64,000 bases of DNA from Chitinophagaceae bacterium (GCA_023957575.1 JAMLGU010000001.1:682001-746000); one strand, 5' to 3'. Positions 45,146 through 54,574 are shown, counted from the stretch's first letter. Made by a program: numbers and translations. Notes: a model not told the origin generated them from the letters alone.

Positions 45146-47008
45146 ATGAAATATACTCTACAATATCTGATATTTTTTTCGATATTATTTTTTTCAAATC
45201 AAATTTTTGGACAAAAAAAATATGCTCTTTTGGTCGGCATTAATAAATACTATGATAAACCGGGGGTATTGTATCGCTCTCAACTTCGTGGTTGTGTAAA
45301 TGATGCACTAAGCATAAAAGGCATGTTGGTAAAGCGATTTGGATTTCATGAAAATGATATTATCCTGCTTACTGATGAAGCTGCTAATAGAAAAAATGTT
45401 GAAAATGCGTTCAATACTATTTTAACAAAAACAAAAAAAGGCGATGCCTTTGTTTTTTACTTTTCGGGGCATGGTGTATGGATGGATAATGTGGGACAAA
45501 GCAAGTTGGATCAGAATGTGAAAATGGGTATGAATCAGGCAATTGTTTTAAGTGATTTATATGCTGATAAATTAGGTTGCTTATTTAGAGATATCAGTTT
45601 TAAGCGGTACTTCAACAAGTTTGTTGATAAAAAAGTAATAGCTACTTCGATAATAGATTGTTGTTTTAGTGGTCATCTTTTGCAGGCTTACCCATTACCC
45701 GAATATAATCCTTATGTAGTTCTTAGCCCCGTATATTCTCAAAAATCAATTGAGTTAAATGATATACTTGAGAATTATGAACCAATTGCCAATCCCCGGA
45801 AAGCTGCGAAAAATCAGGATAAAGATAGTTCCTTAAGCCAAATGGAGGATGAGACTTCATTGGAAACCAAGGCGTTTAATTTAAAAAGCAATATTGTTAT
45901 TAACGATCCTGCATTTGTCGTAAGACCTTCAGAAAGACCAAACTCTATGTTTTTATCGGTTTCAGCTACTGACGAATATCAAAAGGGTGAAGAAATGAAA
46001 GATGCTAAGGGAGATTATCATGGTGTTTTTACAAAGGCGCTTTTGCAAACGATAGATGAGAGTGCAAGCAATATTTCGTTTAAAAACATATTTGATAAAG
46101 TACAAAAACTTATCAAAAAAAACGGTTTTAGTCAAACGCCTGTTCATTTTCAGGATACTGCAAGACTATCGCTAAACCTGATAGGTACAAATCCCCGGAG
46201 TTTTAAAAACAGTATTAGCGCTCGTTACAAAACAAAGGTTAATAATCTTTATTTGCTCGATGCCGGAAAAACTGCGGGGCTTGCTATAGGTAATATTTTA
46301 TCTCTTAACGGTAAAACCGGTTCTGTTCAACTAAGGATCGATTCAATAAGCCAGGGAGCCTCTTTTGCCAGAATAATTAAAGGGTCTCGAGCTCAAATGA
46401 AGAAGGGAGATGTTTTTGTTCGCACCAGCAATTTTATAAAAACAAACCCATTGATCAAAATATTCATGCCACTGATTGCTCTTGAGCCAAGGATATTTGA
46501 AAAAGATATGAATGAAAAAGTAATTCCTTTATCGAAACTCGAAAATTATCGTGATTACAAAAATTGGTATATAACCGATACACTGGACTATCTCTTTTAT
46601 GATAAAAAAGGGATGATGAATAATTTGACTATAAAAAATTTTTTGAACGGTCAAAATAGAAAACCATTTTTTGTATTTCTTCCTTTGGCTGAGAATATTT
46701 TAAAAGACTTTAAAAACAAATTGCAACAAAATCAGGCTTTTGAATTCGTAAATAGTGCCGCCAAAGCCGATTTTGTCTTATATCTAAATTATTGCACAGC
46801 CAATGGCGGCGAGTATGTATTTACATGGTATAAGGATATTTTGAGCCATAAGGGCACACCTCAATTATTTTATATCAATTATTTTTCAACTAAACAAATA
46901 CCAAAAAGTAAAGAGGAGATCAAATTTCTTACAAATGGCCTATACTCAATGACTATAGAATTAGCACAGCAATATACCGGTGTGTGGCTTAATGATCATA
47001 AAAAATGA
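45146..47008 (+). CDS. Exported caspase-like cysteine peptidase (C14 family)
   Basis: A 620-residue exported protein. A signal peptide (to about residue 22, IFGQ) is followed by a caspase (C14) domain: YALLVGINKYYDKPG, the catalytic His109 in FYFSGHG and Cys173 in IIDCCFSG, the standard His/Cys dyad. The domain ends near residue 345 (SLNLIG). The C-terminal 270 residues are of unknown fold, with several beta strands and DFVLYLNYCTANGG. Bacterial caspases (orthocaspases) cleave after basic residues and are often tied to stress or defence, but exported ones are less studied; here the peptidase would act in the periplasm. The divergent neighbour is an exported membrane TPR protein. Confidence 0.85.
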   Translation: MKYTLQYLIFFSILFFSNQIFGQKKYALLVGINKYYDKPGVLYRSQLRGCVNDALSIKGMLVKRFGFHENDIILLTDEAANRKNVENAFNTILTKTKKGDAFVFYFSGHGVWMDNVGQSKLDQNVKMGMNQAIVLSDLYADKLGCLFRDISFKRYFNKFVDKKVIATSIIDCCFSGHLLQAYPLPEYNPYVVLSPVYSQKSIELNDILENYEPIANPRKAAKNQDKDSSLSQMEDETSLETKAFNLKSNIVINDPAFVVRPSERPNSMFLSVSATDEYQKGEEMKDAKGDYHGVFTKALLQTIDESASNISFKNIFDKVQKLIKKNGFSQTPVHFQDTARLSLNLIGTNPRSFKNSISARYKTKVNNLYLLDAGKTAGLAIGNILSLNGKTGSVQLRIDSISQGASFARIIKGSRAQMKKGDVFVRTSNFIKTNPLIKIFMPLIALEPRIFEKDMNEKVIPLSKLENYRDYKNWYITDTLDYLFYDKKGMMNNLTIKNFLNGQNRKPFFVFLPLAENILKDFKNKLQQNQAFEFVNSAAKADFVLYLNYCTANGGEYVFTWYKDILSHKGTPQLFYINYFSTKQIPKSKEEIKFLTNGLYSMTIELAQQYTGVWLNDHKK

Positions 47009-47022
47009 AATACGGCTTAATG

Positions 47023-47394
47023 CTATTGGTCTTGAAGCAAATGAATCTTATTATAAATATCCAGGTTCAATGTGCCTCCCATATCTTTCAGTAAAGACTG
47101 GTACAGAAACAAGGCTTTAGCTCTTGCCGCGTTATTATCGGGGGCCGAAGTATAACGTTCAAAAAAGATATCTGCCAATAATTTGATGTTTTCGCTATTC
47201 CACGATTTGTTTTTTGCCAAATAATCAATAACCTCTTTTTCTTCGAGTTGCTCAATTTCCAAAATTTCATCGAAGACTTTTTGAACTGCAGGCTCCAAAA
47301 CAGTATCATTTTTAGTGAGTCCGCTTATAAGACTATTCAGAATCAATGACAATTTTTTGATTTCTCTTTCAATATAATCAAGTCGAAATTCCAA
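47023..47394 (-). CDS. Helical protein of unknown function, in frame directly after lpxD
   Basis: A 123-residue, probably all-helical protein starting EFRLDYIEREIKKLSLILNS, reminiscent of the small DUF6483-type proteins. There is no ATG near the N-terminus. The first codon, TTG at 47394, follows the lpxD stop codon (47395-47397) without a single base between, and in the same frame. Expression could come from a TTG start coupled to lpxD termination, from stop-codon readthrough, or it could be the end of a former fusion protein broken by a stop codon. The helical body has normal composition and looks selected. Confidence 0.6.
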   Translation of the reverse strand: MEFRLDYIEREIKKLSLILNSLISGLTKNDTVLEPAVQKVFDEILEIEQLEEKEVIDYLAKNKSWNSENIKLLADIFFERYTSAPDNNAARAKALFLYQSLLKDMGGTLNLDIYNKIHLLQDQ

Positions 47395-48339
47395 TTATTT
47401 CTGATTTAATTTTTCCCAAATTTCAGAAATGCGGTTTATCCAAACTAATTCTTTCATTTTTTCTTTAGCCTCCAAAACCGGGCTGCCAAAATATGTTTTT
47501 CCAGGTTCTAAAGATGCCGGCACACCACTCTGTGCATACACTACCGCACCTTTGCCGATGGTAAGGGTTTTGTTTACGCCCACCTGCCCCCAAAGGATTA
47601 CTTCGTCTTCTATCTTGGTGGCACCGGCAATACCAACCTGCGATGCAAAAAGGCAGTTTTTGCCTACGATAGTGTCGTGGCCAATCTGCACTAAGTTGTC
47701 AATTTTGGTACCGGCGCCTATTCTGGTTACGCCGGTTACGCCCCTGTCAATAGTGCAATTGGCGCCTATTTCTACATAATCTTCAATAACCACAGAGCCG
47801 CAACTGGTCATTTTTTTGTAGTGAATATCGCGATTTGTTTTTTTATTGTAGTAGAATGCATCGCTGCCAATTACGGTTCCGCTTTGAATAACTACATTGT
47901 TGCCAATCTGGCAATAGTCCATTATTGTAACATTGGGGTAGATAATGCAGTCTTTGCCTATCTTAACATGATTGCCCAAAAAGCAGTTGGGCATAACCAC
48001 TGTATTTTCACCAACTGATGCAGTAGCCGATACTGCTTCCGTTGAAGGAGCAAATGGACGATATTGATTTACTATTTTCAAGTACGCTTCAAATGGTTCA
48101 TCCACTATCAGCAAGGCTTTGCCTTCGGGGAAATCGGTTTCCTTATTTATGATAATAAAACTGGCAGCAGAATGAATACATTTTTCATAATATTTTGGAT
48201 GATCTACAAAAACCAGATCGCCATCCTCAACCACATGAATTTCATTGATGCCCGTAGCAAAGGCTTCTGTATTTCCAACTAATTTTGCATTTATCAATGT
48301 TGCAATTTCTTTGATCGGAACTTTATGATCGAAACGCAT
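47395..48339 (-). CDS. lpxD: LpxD-type UDP-3-O-acylglucosamine N-acyltransferase
   Basis: A 314-residue LpxD-like acyltransferase. Residues 1-95 form the uridine-binding domain. Residues about 105-285 are a left-handed beta-helix of hexapeptide repeats (IGENTV-type units: NHVKIGKDCIIYPNVTI, IGNNVVIQSGTVIGSDAF, VEIGANCTIDRGVTG), with His in LVQIGHDTIVGKN as the catalytic base region. A helical C-terminus follows. LpxD adds the N-linked acyl chain in lipid A synthesis. It is not next to lpxC or lpxA, so it may be a second, specialised copy. A TAACTTTG element (minus strand, 48354-48361) is close to its start. Confidence 0.85.
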   Translation of the reverse strand: MRFDHKVPIKEIATLINAKLVGNTEAFATGINEIHVVEDGDLVFVDHPKYYEKCIHSAASFIIINKETDFPEGKALLIVDEPFEAYLKIVNQYRPFAPSTEAVSATASVGENTVVMPNCFLGNHVKIGKDCIIYPNVTIMDYCQIGNNVVIQSGTVIGSDAFYYNKKTNRDIHYKKMTSCGSVVIEDYVEIGANCTIDRGVTGVTRIGAGTKIDNLVQIGHDTIVGKNCLFASQVGIAGATKIEDEVILWGQVGVNKTLTIGKGAVVYAQSGVPASLEPGKTYFGSPVLEAKEKMKELVWINRISEIWEKLNQK

Positions 48340-48855
48340 AAAAATATTTTTGCCAAAGTTAAAATTATAGATGATGATTTATAATCTTTTTCTAAAACTT
48401 GTTAACACTAATTGAAATTTTTATAATAATTTTTTATTCAAAATTATTTTACAAAATTTGTTTTTACTTCCTTTATCTGCTGAAAAAGAGACGATAAGTA
48501 TTATGGCACAAAAAAATTAAAATCGATGAAACTCGCTCTGCATCTGCTTTACATGAAAACCATTTTATTACCATGTCTTTTTGGGAAATGATTATTTTAG
48601 AAAACAATCATGCTTCGAATTATTTTCAGATGTTGATATCCACAGTAGTTTTAAAAATGTGTATAAAATTTAGTATAAATAATTTTTATATAGGCAAAAT
48701 AATAATTAATATTGTGTCAGGAAATTTATTTCCTGTACTTACTAACCCATCTATATAAACAATCCCTTCTCGATTTGAAGGGATTTTTTTTAAAATTCTG
48801 ATTTATATCAAAACCATATACGATTTCAAATATTTATCTTTACAAAAAATCCGTT
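48340..48855. other. Gene-free AT-rich tract between lpxD and yicC
   Basis: A 516-bp, very AT-rich interval between divergent genes, without a credible ORF (the 61-codon one at 48573-48758 has unusual composition). It holds a strong terminator at 48761-48790 with no gene before it, and two DnaA-box-like words, ATATCCACA (48636-48644, one mismatch from TTATCCACA) and TGTGTATAA (48658-48666, the complement of TTATACACA). A small RNA ending at the terminator is possible; a replication origin is a weaker idea. Confidence 0.5.
48761..48790 (+). terminator. Intrinsic terminator without a preceding gene
   Basis: Perfect 9-bp stem AATCCCTTC (48761-48769) and GAAGGGATT (48777-48785), 7-nt loop, followed by a run of Ts. 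It is oriented rightward, 66 bp before yicC, and no plus-strand gene ends upstream, which points to an untranslated transcript. Confidence 0.75.
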
Positions 48856-49731
48856 ATGCTGAAATCAATGACCGGCTTTGGCCGTGCAGAAAAAACAATT
48901 GGTTCGAAAACTTTTCTAATTGACATTAAATCACTTAATGGCAAGCAGTTCGATTTATCTTTACGATTACCGGCAGTATTAAAATCATTTGAATTTGACA
49001 TTAGAAAAATCGTATCCGAAGGGTTAAATAGAGGTAGTATAGATTGTAATATCAGCCTTAAAGATACCGGCGAAGCAAAGCCGGTAACAATCAATACCGA
49101 TCTGGTGAAAGCCTATTACAGCTCCCTTTCCAATTTATCAAAGGAGCTGGAAATTGATACCGCAAATATCCTGAGTGTATTGATGAAGCTGCCAGAAGTA
49201 ATCACGCCCAGCAGCGAAATACTGAATGAGGCAGACTGGGAAGCGTTTCAGGAGCTTATTAAAGCAGCTATTCTTGACCTGAATGATCACCGGCTAAACG
49301 AAGGGAAAATATTGGAAGAAGAATTATTGGGACGAATAAATAATATTGTGAACCTTCAATCTGAAATTTATTCTTTGGATCCATTGAGAAAGGAAAAAAT
49401 GAAAGAGGGCCTTACAAAACTTTTGGAGGAAAAAGTAGGCAAAGAAAACTATGACGAAAACAGGCTGGAGCAGGAATTGATTTTTTATATCGAAAAAATA
49501 GATATCACAGAAGAACAGGTGCGGCTTAAAAACCATTGCGATTACTTCAAAGAAATATTGGACGAGAAAAACGATATGAAGGGTAAAAAGCTATCTTTTA
49601 TATTACAGGAAATTGGTCGTGAAATTAATACAACCGGATCTAAAGCCTATGATGCTGCCATACAAAAAATTGTGGTTATGATGAAGGATGAATTGGAAAA
49701 AGCTAAAGAACAGGTGCTGAATGTGCTGTAA
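48856..49731 (+). CDS. yicC: YicC-family endoribonuclease
   Basis: A 291-residue YicC protein. The N-terminus MLKSMTGFGRAE is the family signature, and SFILQEIGREINTTGSKA near the C-terminus is the second conserved block (DUF1732). E. coli YicC is an endoribonuclease that helps degrade small RNAs such as RyhB. It is cytoplasmic. A TATCTTTA element at 48833-48840, a weak match to TAnnTTTG, lies shortly upstream. In many genomes yicC precedes gmk; here a membrane TPR protein follows instead. Confidence 0.92.
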   Translation: MLKSMTGFGRAEKTIGSKTFLIDIKSLNGKQFDLSLRLPAVLKSFEFDIRKIVSEGLNRGSIDCNISLKDTGEAKPVTINTDLVKAYYSSLSNLSKELEIDTANILSVLMKLPEVITPSSEILNEADWEAFQELIKAAILDLNDHRLNEGKILEEELLGRINNIVNLQSEIYSLDPLRKEKMKEGLTKLLEEKVGKENYDENRLEQELIFYIEKIDITEEQVRLKNHCDYFKEILDEKNDMKGKKLSFILQEIGREINTTGSKAYDAAIQKIVVMMKDELEKAKEQVLNVL

Positions 49732-49795
49732 ACGGCTTAAAAACATTTTTTAGCCACCTTGCAAGCCTTATATTTGCAGCCAAATGTAATTTTAA

Positions 49796-50446
49796 ATGAA
49801 AGCATATAATTTATTAATTCGTTACCGTTTGCCTATAGCCATCATTTTATTGATAGCAGGAGTCTTTGTAAACTACAGTGCAGGGTTTTGGCCTGCATTT
49901 ACCTTATACCTCATCGCTGCAATTTTGGTTTTTGGTTATTTCTTTTTTGGTCCTTTGCGTCTTATACAGGAGTATATGGAAGAAGGCGACTTAGAGGGTG
50001 CTGAAAAAATCCTGAACTCCATAAAATTTCCCGGACTTCTTTATAAACCCATTCGCTCGGTATATTATACCTTGAAGGGCAATATTGCAATGAGCAAGCA
50101 GGATTTTGATACAGCCGAAATATTTATGAAAAAGGGCCTTTCTCTGGGTATGCCTGTAAAGGAAGCCGAAGGAGCCAGTATGCTGCAAATGGGTATTCTT
50201 TCACTGCAAAAAGGAAATAATAAAGAAGGTGAAAGCTACATCCGCCAGGCCATCAAAAAGGGATTGCCCGATAAGGAAAATGAAGCTGCTGCCTACCTTC
50301 AGATGTGTAGCATTATGATGAACAAAAGAGAGTTCAGGGCAGCTAAAGATTTCTTCAGAAAGGCAAAAGCCTGCAAACCTACCACTTCTCAGATTGTAGA
50401 TCAGATGAAACAGATTGAAAAATATATCTCCAGAATGCCTGGGTAA
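49796..50446 (+). CDS. TPR-repeat protein with two N-terminal membrane segments
   Basis: A 216-residue protein with two N-terminal membrane segments (residues about 11-28 and 31-53) forming a hairpin, and TPR repeats in the cytoplasmic part (EEGDLEGAEKILNSIKFPGLL, YIRQAIKKGLPDKENEAAAY). It would be a membrane-tethered scaffold. I see no enzyme domain. A promoter -7 element, TATATTTG (49769-49776), lies 20 bp upstream of the ATG. Confidence 0.78.
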   Translation: MKAYNLLIRYRLPIAIILLIAGVFVNYSAGFWPAFTLYLIAAILVFGYFFFGPLRLIQEYMEEGDLEGAEKILNSIKFPGLLYKPIRSVYYTLKGNIAMSKQDFDTAEIFMKKGLSLGMPVKEAEGASMLQMGILSLQKGNNKEGESYIRQAIKKGLPDKENEAAAYLQMCSIMMNKREFRAAKDFFRKAKACKPTTSQIVDQMKQIEKYISRMPG

Positions 50447-50450
50447 TCTT

Positions 50451-51842
50451 CTATTTTAGCTCAAACTCGGTCGTCCAGTCAGGTTTTACGTTCAATTTTC
50501 TGTCAAGAGGTACAATAAGTTCGGGTTGCTGGTGTTTTCCAAAGAAAATACCAGGGTCCCATTTATTATTCTTATTCCTGTCATACAGAATTTGAAGTTC
50601 ATAGTCTCCCGGAGGATAAAACTGAAGTTCAAACTCCCGCTTGGTTATCGGGTAAGCATTTTTCACTTTATCTCCCTGAACGATTAATAATACAGGGTTT
50701 TTAGAAAAATCCAGAGTTTTGAAATCAATCTTTACTTTGCCGTATTCCTTTAGAGCTTTCGATGCAAAATTCAAAGTATCGCCTTTTAATAATTGCCTGC
50801 CCAGCGTGTCAGAAGCAAAATCTTTTGCAAGCAATAATCTGTAGTCAGTGTTTTCTGTCCATTTCATATTCATGGTCAGAATGGTTTTTGTGCTGTCCAG
50901 ACTATACTTATATCCATCTATTTTTTTATAGGCTGTGTCCGTCAAAACCATTTTTGAAGAGTCGAAAATCTTTAATGGCGACTCGAAAGTCATGATAAAC
51001 GGTTCGAGTAAATTCTGTTTATTTGATTCCTGATTGGTTTTGTATTTTAATCTTTTTTCCTTTTTATCCGGTTCAGGAGTCTGACCCTCCGGTTTTTTTT
51101 CTTCTTCGTTATAAGCATACAGCAAAATGGGGTTAGGTGGTATGGACGAAATAACAACCGGAGAATCGGCAAATGCAAAAAGTTGTTCTTTGCTGGTGTA
51201 CATGTAAGCGCCGCTTTCATCTTTTAAAGCATATAGCCTGTATTTTCCGGGGGCCAAATATCTGAAAAGAAATGTGCCGGAACTATCCAGTTTGGCTACA
51301 TATTTAGGTTTTTCCTTTACTACGGCGCTATCATCCAGATTAGTATGAAGCATCACTATCAAAGTAGAATCGGGTTTGGCTGTTTTAGCCAATTTCACAT
51401 TGCCGCTAAGTTCCATTGAATCAATGAAATTTCCGGTGGAAACAACATACAGAAGATTTTTGATGGCATTTCCTTCATTTACATCCTTGATGGCATCTTT
51501 AAAATTGAAAACATAGGTAGTGTTTTGCTGGAGCGTATCCTTTAGTTTTATACTTACTGTTTTTAACTTTCTCTGTACTTCGGGAAAAATCTTTGGCACC
51601 GGCGAAATCATCAGGTTTTTAAAAGCATCATTCAATTCGACATACTCATCAAAGTTGAAGGTGATTTTATTATCCTTAAAATGTAGGGTTTTGTTTTCGG
51701 GATGTACACGAACCACTACCGGAGGCAGTGTATCCTTAGCGCCACCGGTGGGTGGTACTATTACAGCGCAGCCTTCTCCGCCGAAAATAAAAATGATTAT
51801 TATTGCGATAGCAATAAAAAAAGCAAGAAATTTCTTCATCAT
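50451..51842 (-). CDS. Ig-like (Big_5) lipoprotein
   Basis: A 463-residue lipoprotein with a signal peptide and the lipobox FGGEGC. Right after the Cys the sequence VIVPPTGGAKDTLPPVVVRVHPENKT has the signature of Bacteroidota proteins with an SbsA Ig-like (Big_5) domain. Residues about 30-130 are that domain; the rest has repeated beta sandwich segments (FLFRYLAPGKYRLYALKDESG, and a matching LQFYPPGDYELQILYDRNKNNKWDPG). It sits at the outer membrane or surface. Its function is not established. It ends 4 bp from the convergent TPR gene. Confidence 0.82.
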   Translation of the reverse strand: MMKKFLAFFIAIAIIIIFIFGGEGCAVIVPPTGGAKDTLPPVVVRVHPENKTLHFKDNKITFNFDEYVELNDAFKNLMISPVPKIFPEVQRKLKTVSIKLKDTLQQNTTYVFNFKDAIKDVNEGNAIKNLLYVVSTGNFIDSMELSGNVKLAKTAKPDSTLIVMLHTNLDDSAVVKEKPKYVAKLDSSGTFLFRYLAPGKYRLYALKDESGAYMYTSKEQLFAFADSPVVISSIPPNPILLYAYNEEEKKPEGQTPEPDKKEKRLKYKTNQESNKQNLLEPFIMTFESPLKIFDSSKMVLTDTAYKKIDGYKYSLDSTKTILTMNMKWTENTDYRLLLAKDFASDTLGRQLLKGDTLNFASKALKEYGKVKIDFKTLDFSKNPVLLIVQGDKVKNAYPITKREFELQFYPPGDYELQILYDRNKNNKWDPGIFFGKHQQPELIVPLDRKLNVKPDWTTEFELK

Positions 51843-52026
51843 ACTATTTGCAAACTTAGTCGCTTTTGGGTAAATAGAAAGAACCTGATAAGTTTTATTC
51901 TATATATTTAACAGTTTTGAAAATTCAAATGGATTTTAATTTTCGGGCGAGTTCCCATGTATTAAGATTTCCAATGAAAAGTTCTTGTTAGGATAAGAAA
52001 CTTCAGATGTTGTTGGAAATAAAATA

Positions 52027-53574
52027 TCAACCTGCCCAGCTTTCTCTGTCCAAACTCCGGTACTGAATGGCTTCTGCCAGAAATTCTGGTTTAATATTTT
52101 CACTATTTTCTAAATCGGCAATAGTGCGACTCACCTTTAGAATTCTGTCGTAAGCTCTGGCCGAAAGATTGAGCTTCTCCATTGCTTTTTTGAGGAGTGT
52201 TTGCCCTACCACATCTATAACACAAATTTCTTTTAACATGTTACTGCTCATTTGCGCATTGCAATAAATTCCTTTTTCGCTATATCTTTCCAGCTGAGTA
52301 TCTCTTGCCTTAATCACACGCTCTCTTACTGACGATGAACTTTCTTCTTCACTTTTTTCAGACAGTTGACTAAAGGGTACCGGCGTTACCTCTACATGCA
52401 GGTCAATTCTGTCCAACAATGGGCCTGAAATTTTATTCAAATATTTTTGAACAGCTCCGGGCGGGCACGTGCACTCCCTGTCGGGGTGGTTATGAAACCC
52501 GCACGGACAGGGGTTCATTGAGGCAATGAGCATAAAACTGGCAGGAAAATCGAGCGCTACTTTGGCCCGGGATATGGTAACCCGCCGCTCTTCCATCGGT
52601 TGACGCATCACTTCTAAAACGGTTCTTTTAAACTCAGGCAATTCATCCAGAAATAAAACCCCGTTATGCGCCAGCGATATTTCTCCCGGCTGGGGTACGC
52701 CACCGCCTCCAACTAAAGCAACATCGGAAATAGTGTGGTGTGGAGAGCGAAATGGCCTTCGGGAAATAAGTGTGGCATTTTCGGGTAGCTTTCCTGCAAC
52801 GGAGTGAATCTTAGTCGATTCTAATGCTTCCTGCAAAGTGAGTGGAGGCAAAATAGTGGGCAGGCGTTTTGCCAGCATCGTTTTGCCGGCGCCCGGAGGC
52901 CCGATGAGTATTGCATTATGACCGCCCGCTGCAGCAATTTCCAATGCACGCTTAATGTTTTTTTGACCTTTTACATCTGCAAAATCAATTTCGAAATCAT
53001 ATTGCGAATTGAAAAATTCTTCTCTGGTATTCACCTGAATTTGGTCCAAACCGGTTTCTCCATTTTCAAAAAACTCAATAACCTCTCTGATATTATTTAC
53101 GCCATAAACATTCAGATTGTTTACTAATCCTGCTTCTCTTACGTTTGCCAACGGTACTATCAAACCCTTGAAACCCTGCTTCCGCGCCTGAATGGCAATC
53201 GGTAAAGAGCCTTTGATGGGTCTTACATCACCATCTAAGCTCAATTCTCCCATAATTACATACCGGTTTAATGCTTCTGCATTTTCAATTTGTTCGGATG
53301 CAGCCAAAATGCCAATGGCAATGGGTAAATCAAAAGCAGTACCACTCTTCTTAATATCTGCAGGAGCCAGATTTACCACCACTTTGGTGCGCGGCATCTC
53401 ATAGTTATTAGTCTTGAAAGTGCTTTCAATGCGTTGCAGGCTTTCTTTTACCGCATTGTCGGGTAAGCCCACAATCATCGGGTCTTTGCCCGATGAAGAC
53501 AACCAGTTCACTTCAATAGTTATAGGCAGCGCCTCCACACCATACACTGCGCTACCATTTATTTTTACCAACAT
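52027..53574 (-). CDS. yifB: YifB/ComM-type magnesium-chelatase-like AAA ATPase
   Basis: A 515-residue protein of the YifB (ComM) family. An N-terminal Lon-like ChlI domain (residues 1-170) precedes the AAA+ core with Walker A GPPGAGKTMLA and Walker B LFLDELPEF. A Cys-rich segment, CPCGFHNHPDRECTCPPGA, lies between the AAA motifs and likely binds zinc, as in the family. ComM is a helicase that extends DNA branches during natural transformation in Haemophilus and Vibrio. Whether this organism is competent is not shown here. Confidence 0.92.
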   Translation of the reverse strand: MLVKINGSAVYGVEALPITIEVNWLSSSGKDPMIVGLPDNAVKESLQRIESTFKTNNYEMPRTKVVVNLAPADIKKSGTAFDLPIAIGILAASEQIENAEALNRYVIMGELSLDGDVRPIKGSLPIAIQARKQGFKGLIVPLANVREAGLVNNLNVYGVNNIREVIEFFENGETGLDQIQVNTREEFFNSQYDFEIDFADVKGQKNIKRALEIAAAGGHNAILIGPPGAGKTMLAKRLPTILPPLTLQEALESTKIHSVAGKLPENATLISRRPFRSPHHTISDVALVGGGGVPQPGEISLAHNGVLFLDELPEFKRTVLEVMRQPMEERRVTISRAKVALDFPASFMLIASMNPCPCGFHNHPDRECTCPPGAVQKYLNKISGPLLDRIDLHVEVTPVPFSQLSEKSEEESSSSVRERVIKARDTQLERYSEKGIYCNAQMSSNMLKEICVIDVVGQTLLKKAMEKLNLSARAYDRILKVSRTIADLENSENIKPEFLAEAIQYRSLDRESWAG

Positions 53575-53636
53575 ACTATGAAGGTAGAAAAATTTGTCTA
53601 AACAATTGCTAATTTTACCTTATGAAAGTATTGATA

Positions 53637-54173
53637 TTATTTATGGGCTACAACCGATAAGTTCACTTTCAGGTTGTCGCTCATGGTCATACTGCTGCCA
53701 CCTACACCATAGTCTCTGCGGTTGATGGGGAAGCCGCCCGTAAAGGTGTAGCCATTGGCCTGAGGTGTAGCTATAAAATCAAATTGTATATTTTTTGAAA
53801 CGCCTTTAATGGTGAGTACTGCATATGCAAAATATTTATTACTTCCCTTTGAAAGAATTTTTGTTGTCTTTATATTAATTACCGGAAATTTTTCAGCTTC
53901 AAAAAAATCGGCCGATTTCAGGTGAGTATCTCTCTTGTCAATACCGGTGTTAATGGTTTTTACATCCACAGTCATATCAAAAGAACTATTGGCTAATTTT
54001 TGCGGATCAAAATTTATTTTACCTTTTAATCCTTTCAAAGATCCATTTACATCCATTCCCATATTTTTTATTACAAAAGTTATTTTGCTGTCAGCATCTG
54101 AGGCAGTATGCGTTTGTGCAAAAAGATGAAAATTAAGACCAAGAACAAATAAAAATAGAAATAATCTCTTCAT
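53637..54173 (-). CDS. yceI: YceI-family exported lipid-binding protein
   Basis: A 178-residue exported protein with a signal peptide ending HLFAQ. The mature part is a YceI-type beta-barrel that binds isoprenoid lipids: ADSKITFVIKNMG, GSLKGLKGKINFDPQKLANS, TGIDKRDTHLKSADFFEAEKFP and the C-terminal GGFPINRRDYGVGG. It is periplasmic. The frame extends 12 codons further up, but the ATG at 54173 (MKRLFLFLF) starts a normal signal peptide. It follows the CoA-binding gene on the same strand. Confidence 0.92.
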   Translation of the reverse strand: MKRLFLFLFVLGLNFHLFAQTHTASDADSKITFVIKNMGMDVNGSLKGLKGKINFDPQKLANSSFDMTVDVKTINTGIDKRDTHLKSADFFEAEKFPVINIKTTKILSKGSNKYFAYAVLTIKGVSKNIQFDFIATPQANGYTFTGGFPINRRDYGVGGSSMTMSDNLKVNLSVVAHK

Positions 54174-54208
54174 TTTCAATAATTTAAGTAAAAAATATTT
54201 ATGGTTCA

Positions 54209-54574
54209 TTAATATTGCCCGGTCGATAACATGACTAACGTACAGGCTTCAATCGGTTGTATGGCGCTTATAACAGTTTTTTCAAAAAATTGTTCATTTT
54301 CTGCACCGGGATTAAAAATAATTCTTTTGGGATTGAGTGAAAGCATATACGCTTCGTATTCGGCTTGGTTTCTTTCGTTCATATACACGGTAATGGTATC
54401 AATATTGCTGAAATAAGGTGTGTGTTTGATTATCTCCACATCTAATACTTTGCCTGTTCTTCTGCCGATGGCAACCACATCATGACCGTATTCTCTCAGT
54501 TTTTTAATAGCCATGTTGCTGTATCGGGTCGGATTTTCGGAAGCGCCTAATACTAAAGTCTTTTTATTCTTCAT
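54209..54574 (-). CDS. CoA-binding domain protein (YccU-like)
   Basis: A 121-residue Rossmann-fold protein of the CoA-binding family (YccU-like), with KTLVLGASENPTRYSNMA, an AIGRRTG strand end, TVYMNERNQAEYEAYML and KRIIFNPGAENEQFFEKT. Such proteins resemble the CoA-binding half of succinyl-CoA synthetase and bind CoA; their role is unclear. It precedes yceI by 35 bp and probably shares its transcript. Confidence 0.88.
   Translation of the reverse strand: MKNKKTLVLGASENPTRYSNMAIKKLREYGHDVVAIGRRTGKVLDVEIIKHTPYFSNIDTITVYMNERNQAEYEAYMLSLNPKRIIFNPGAENEQFFEKTVISAIQPIEACTLVMLSTGQY

Noticed and set aside
48636..48666. Firm oriC call
   Set aside because: Only two DnaA-box-like words, one with a mismatch, and no dnaA or typical origin neighbours in the window.
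48573..48758. 61-codon open frame between lpxD and yicC
   Set aside because: It is AT-driven composition with many Ile/Asn/Phe residues; no homology-like motif or clear start.
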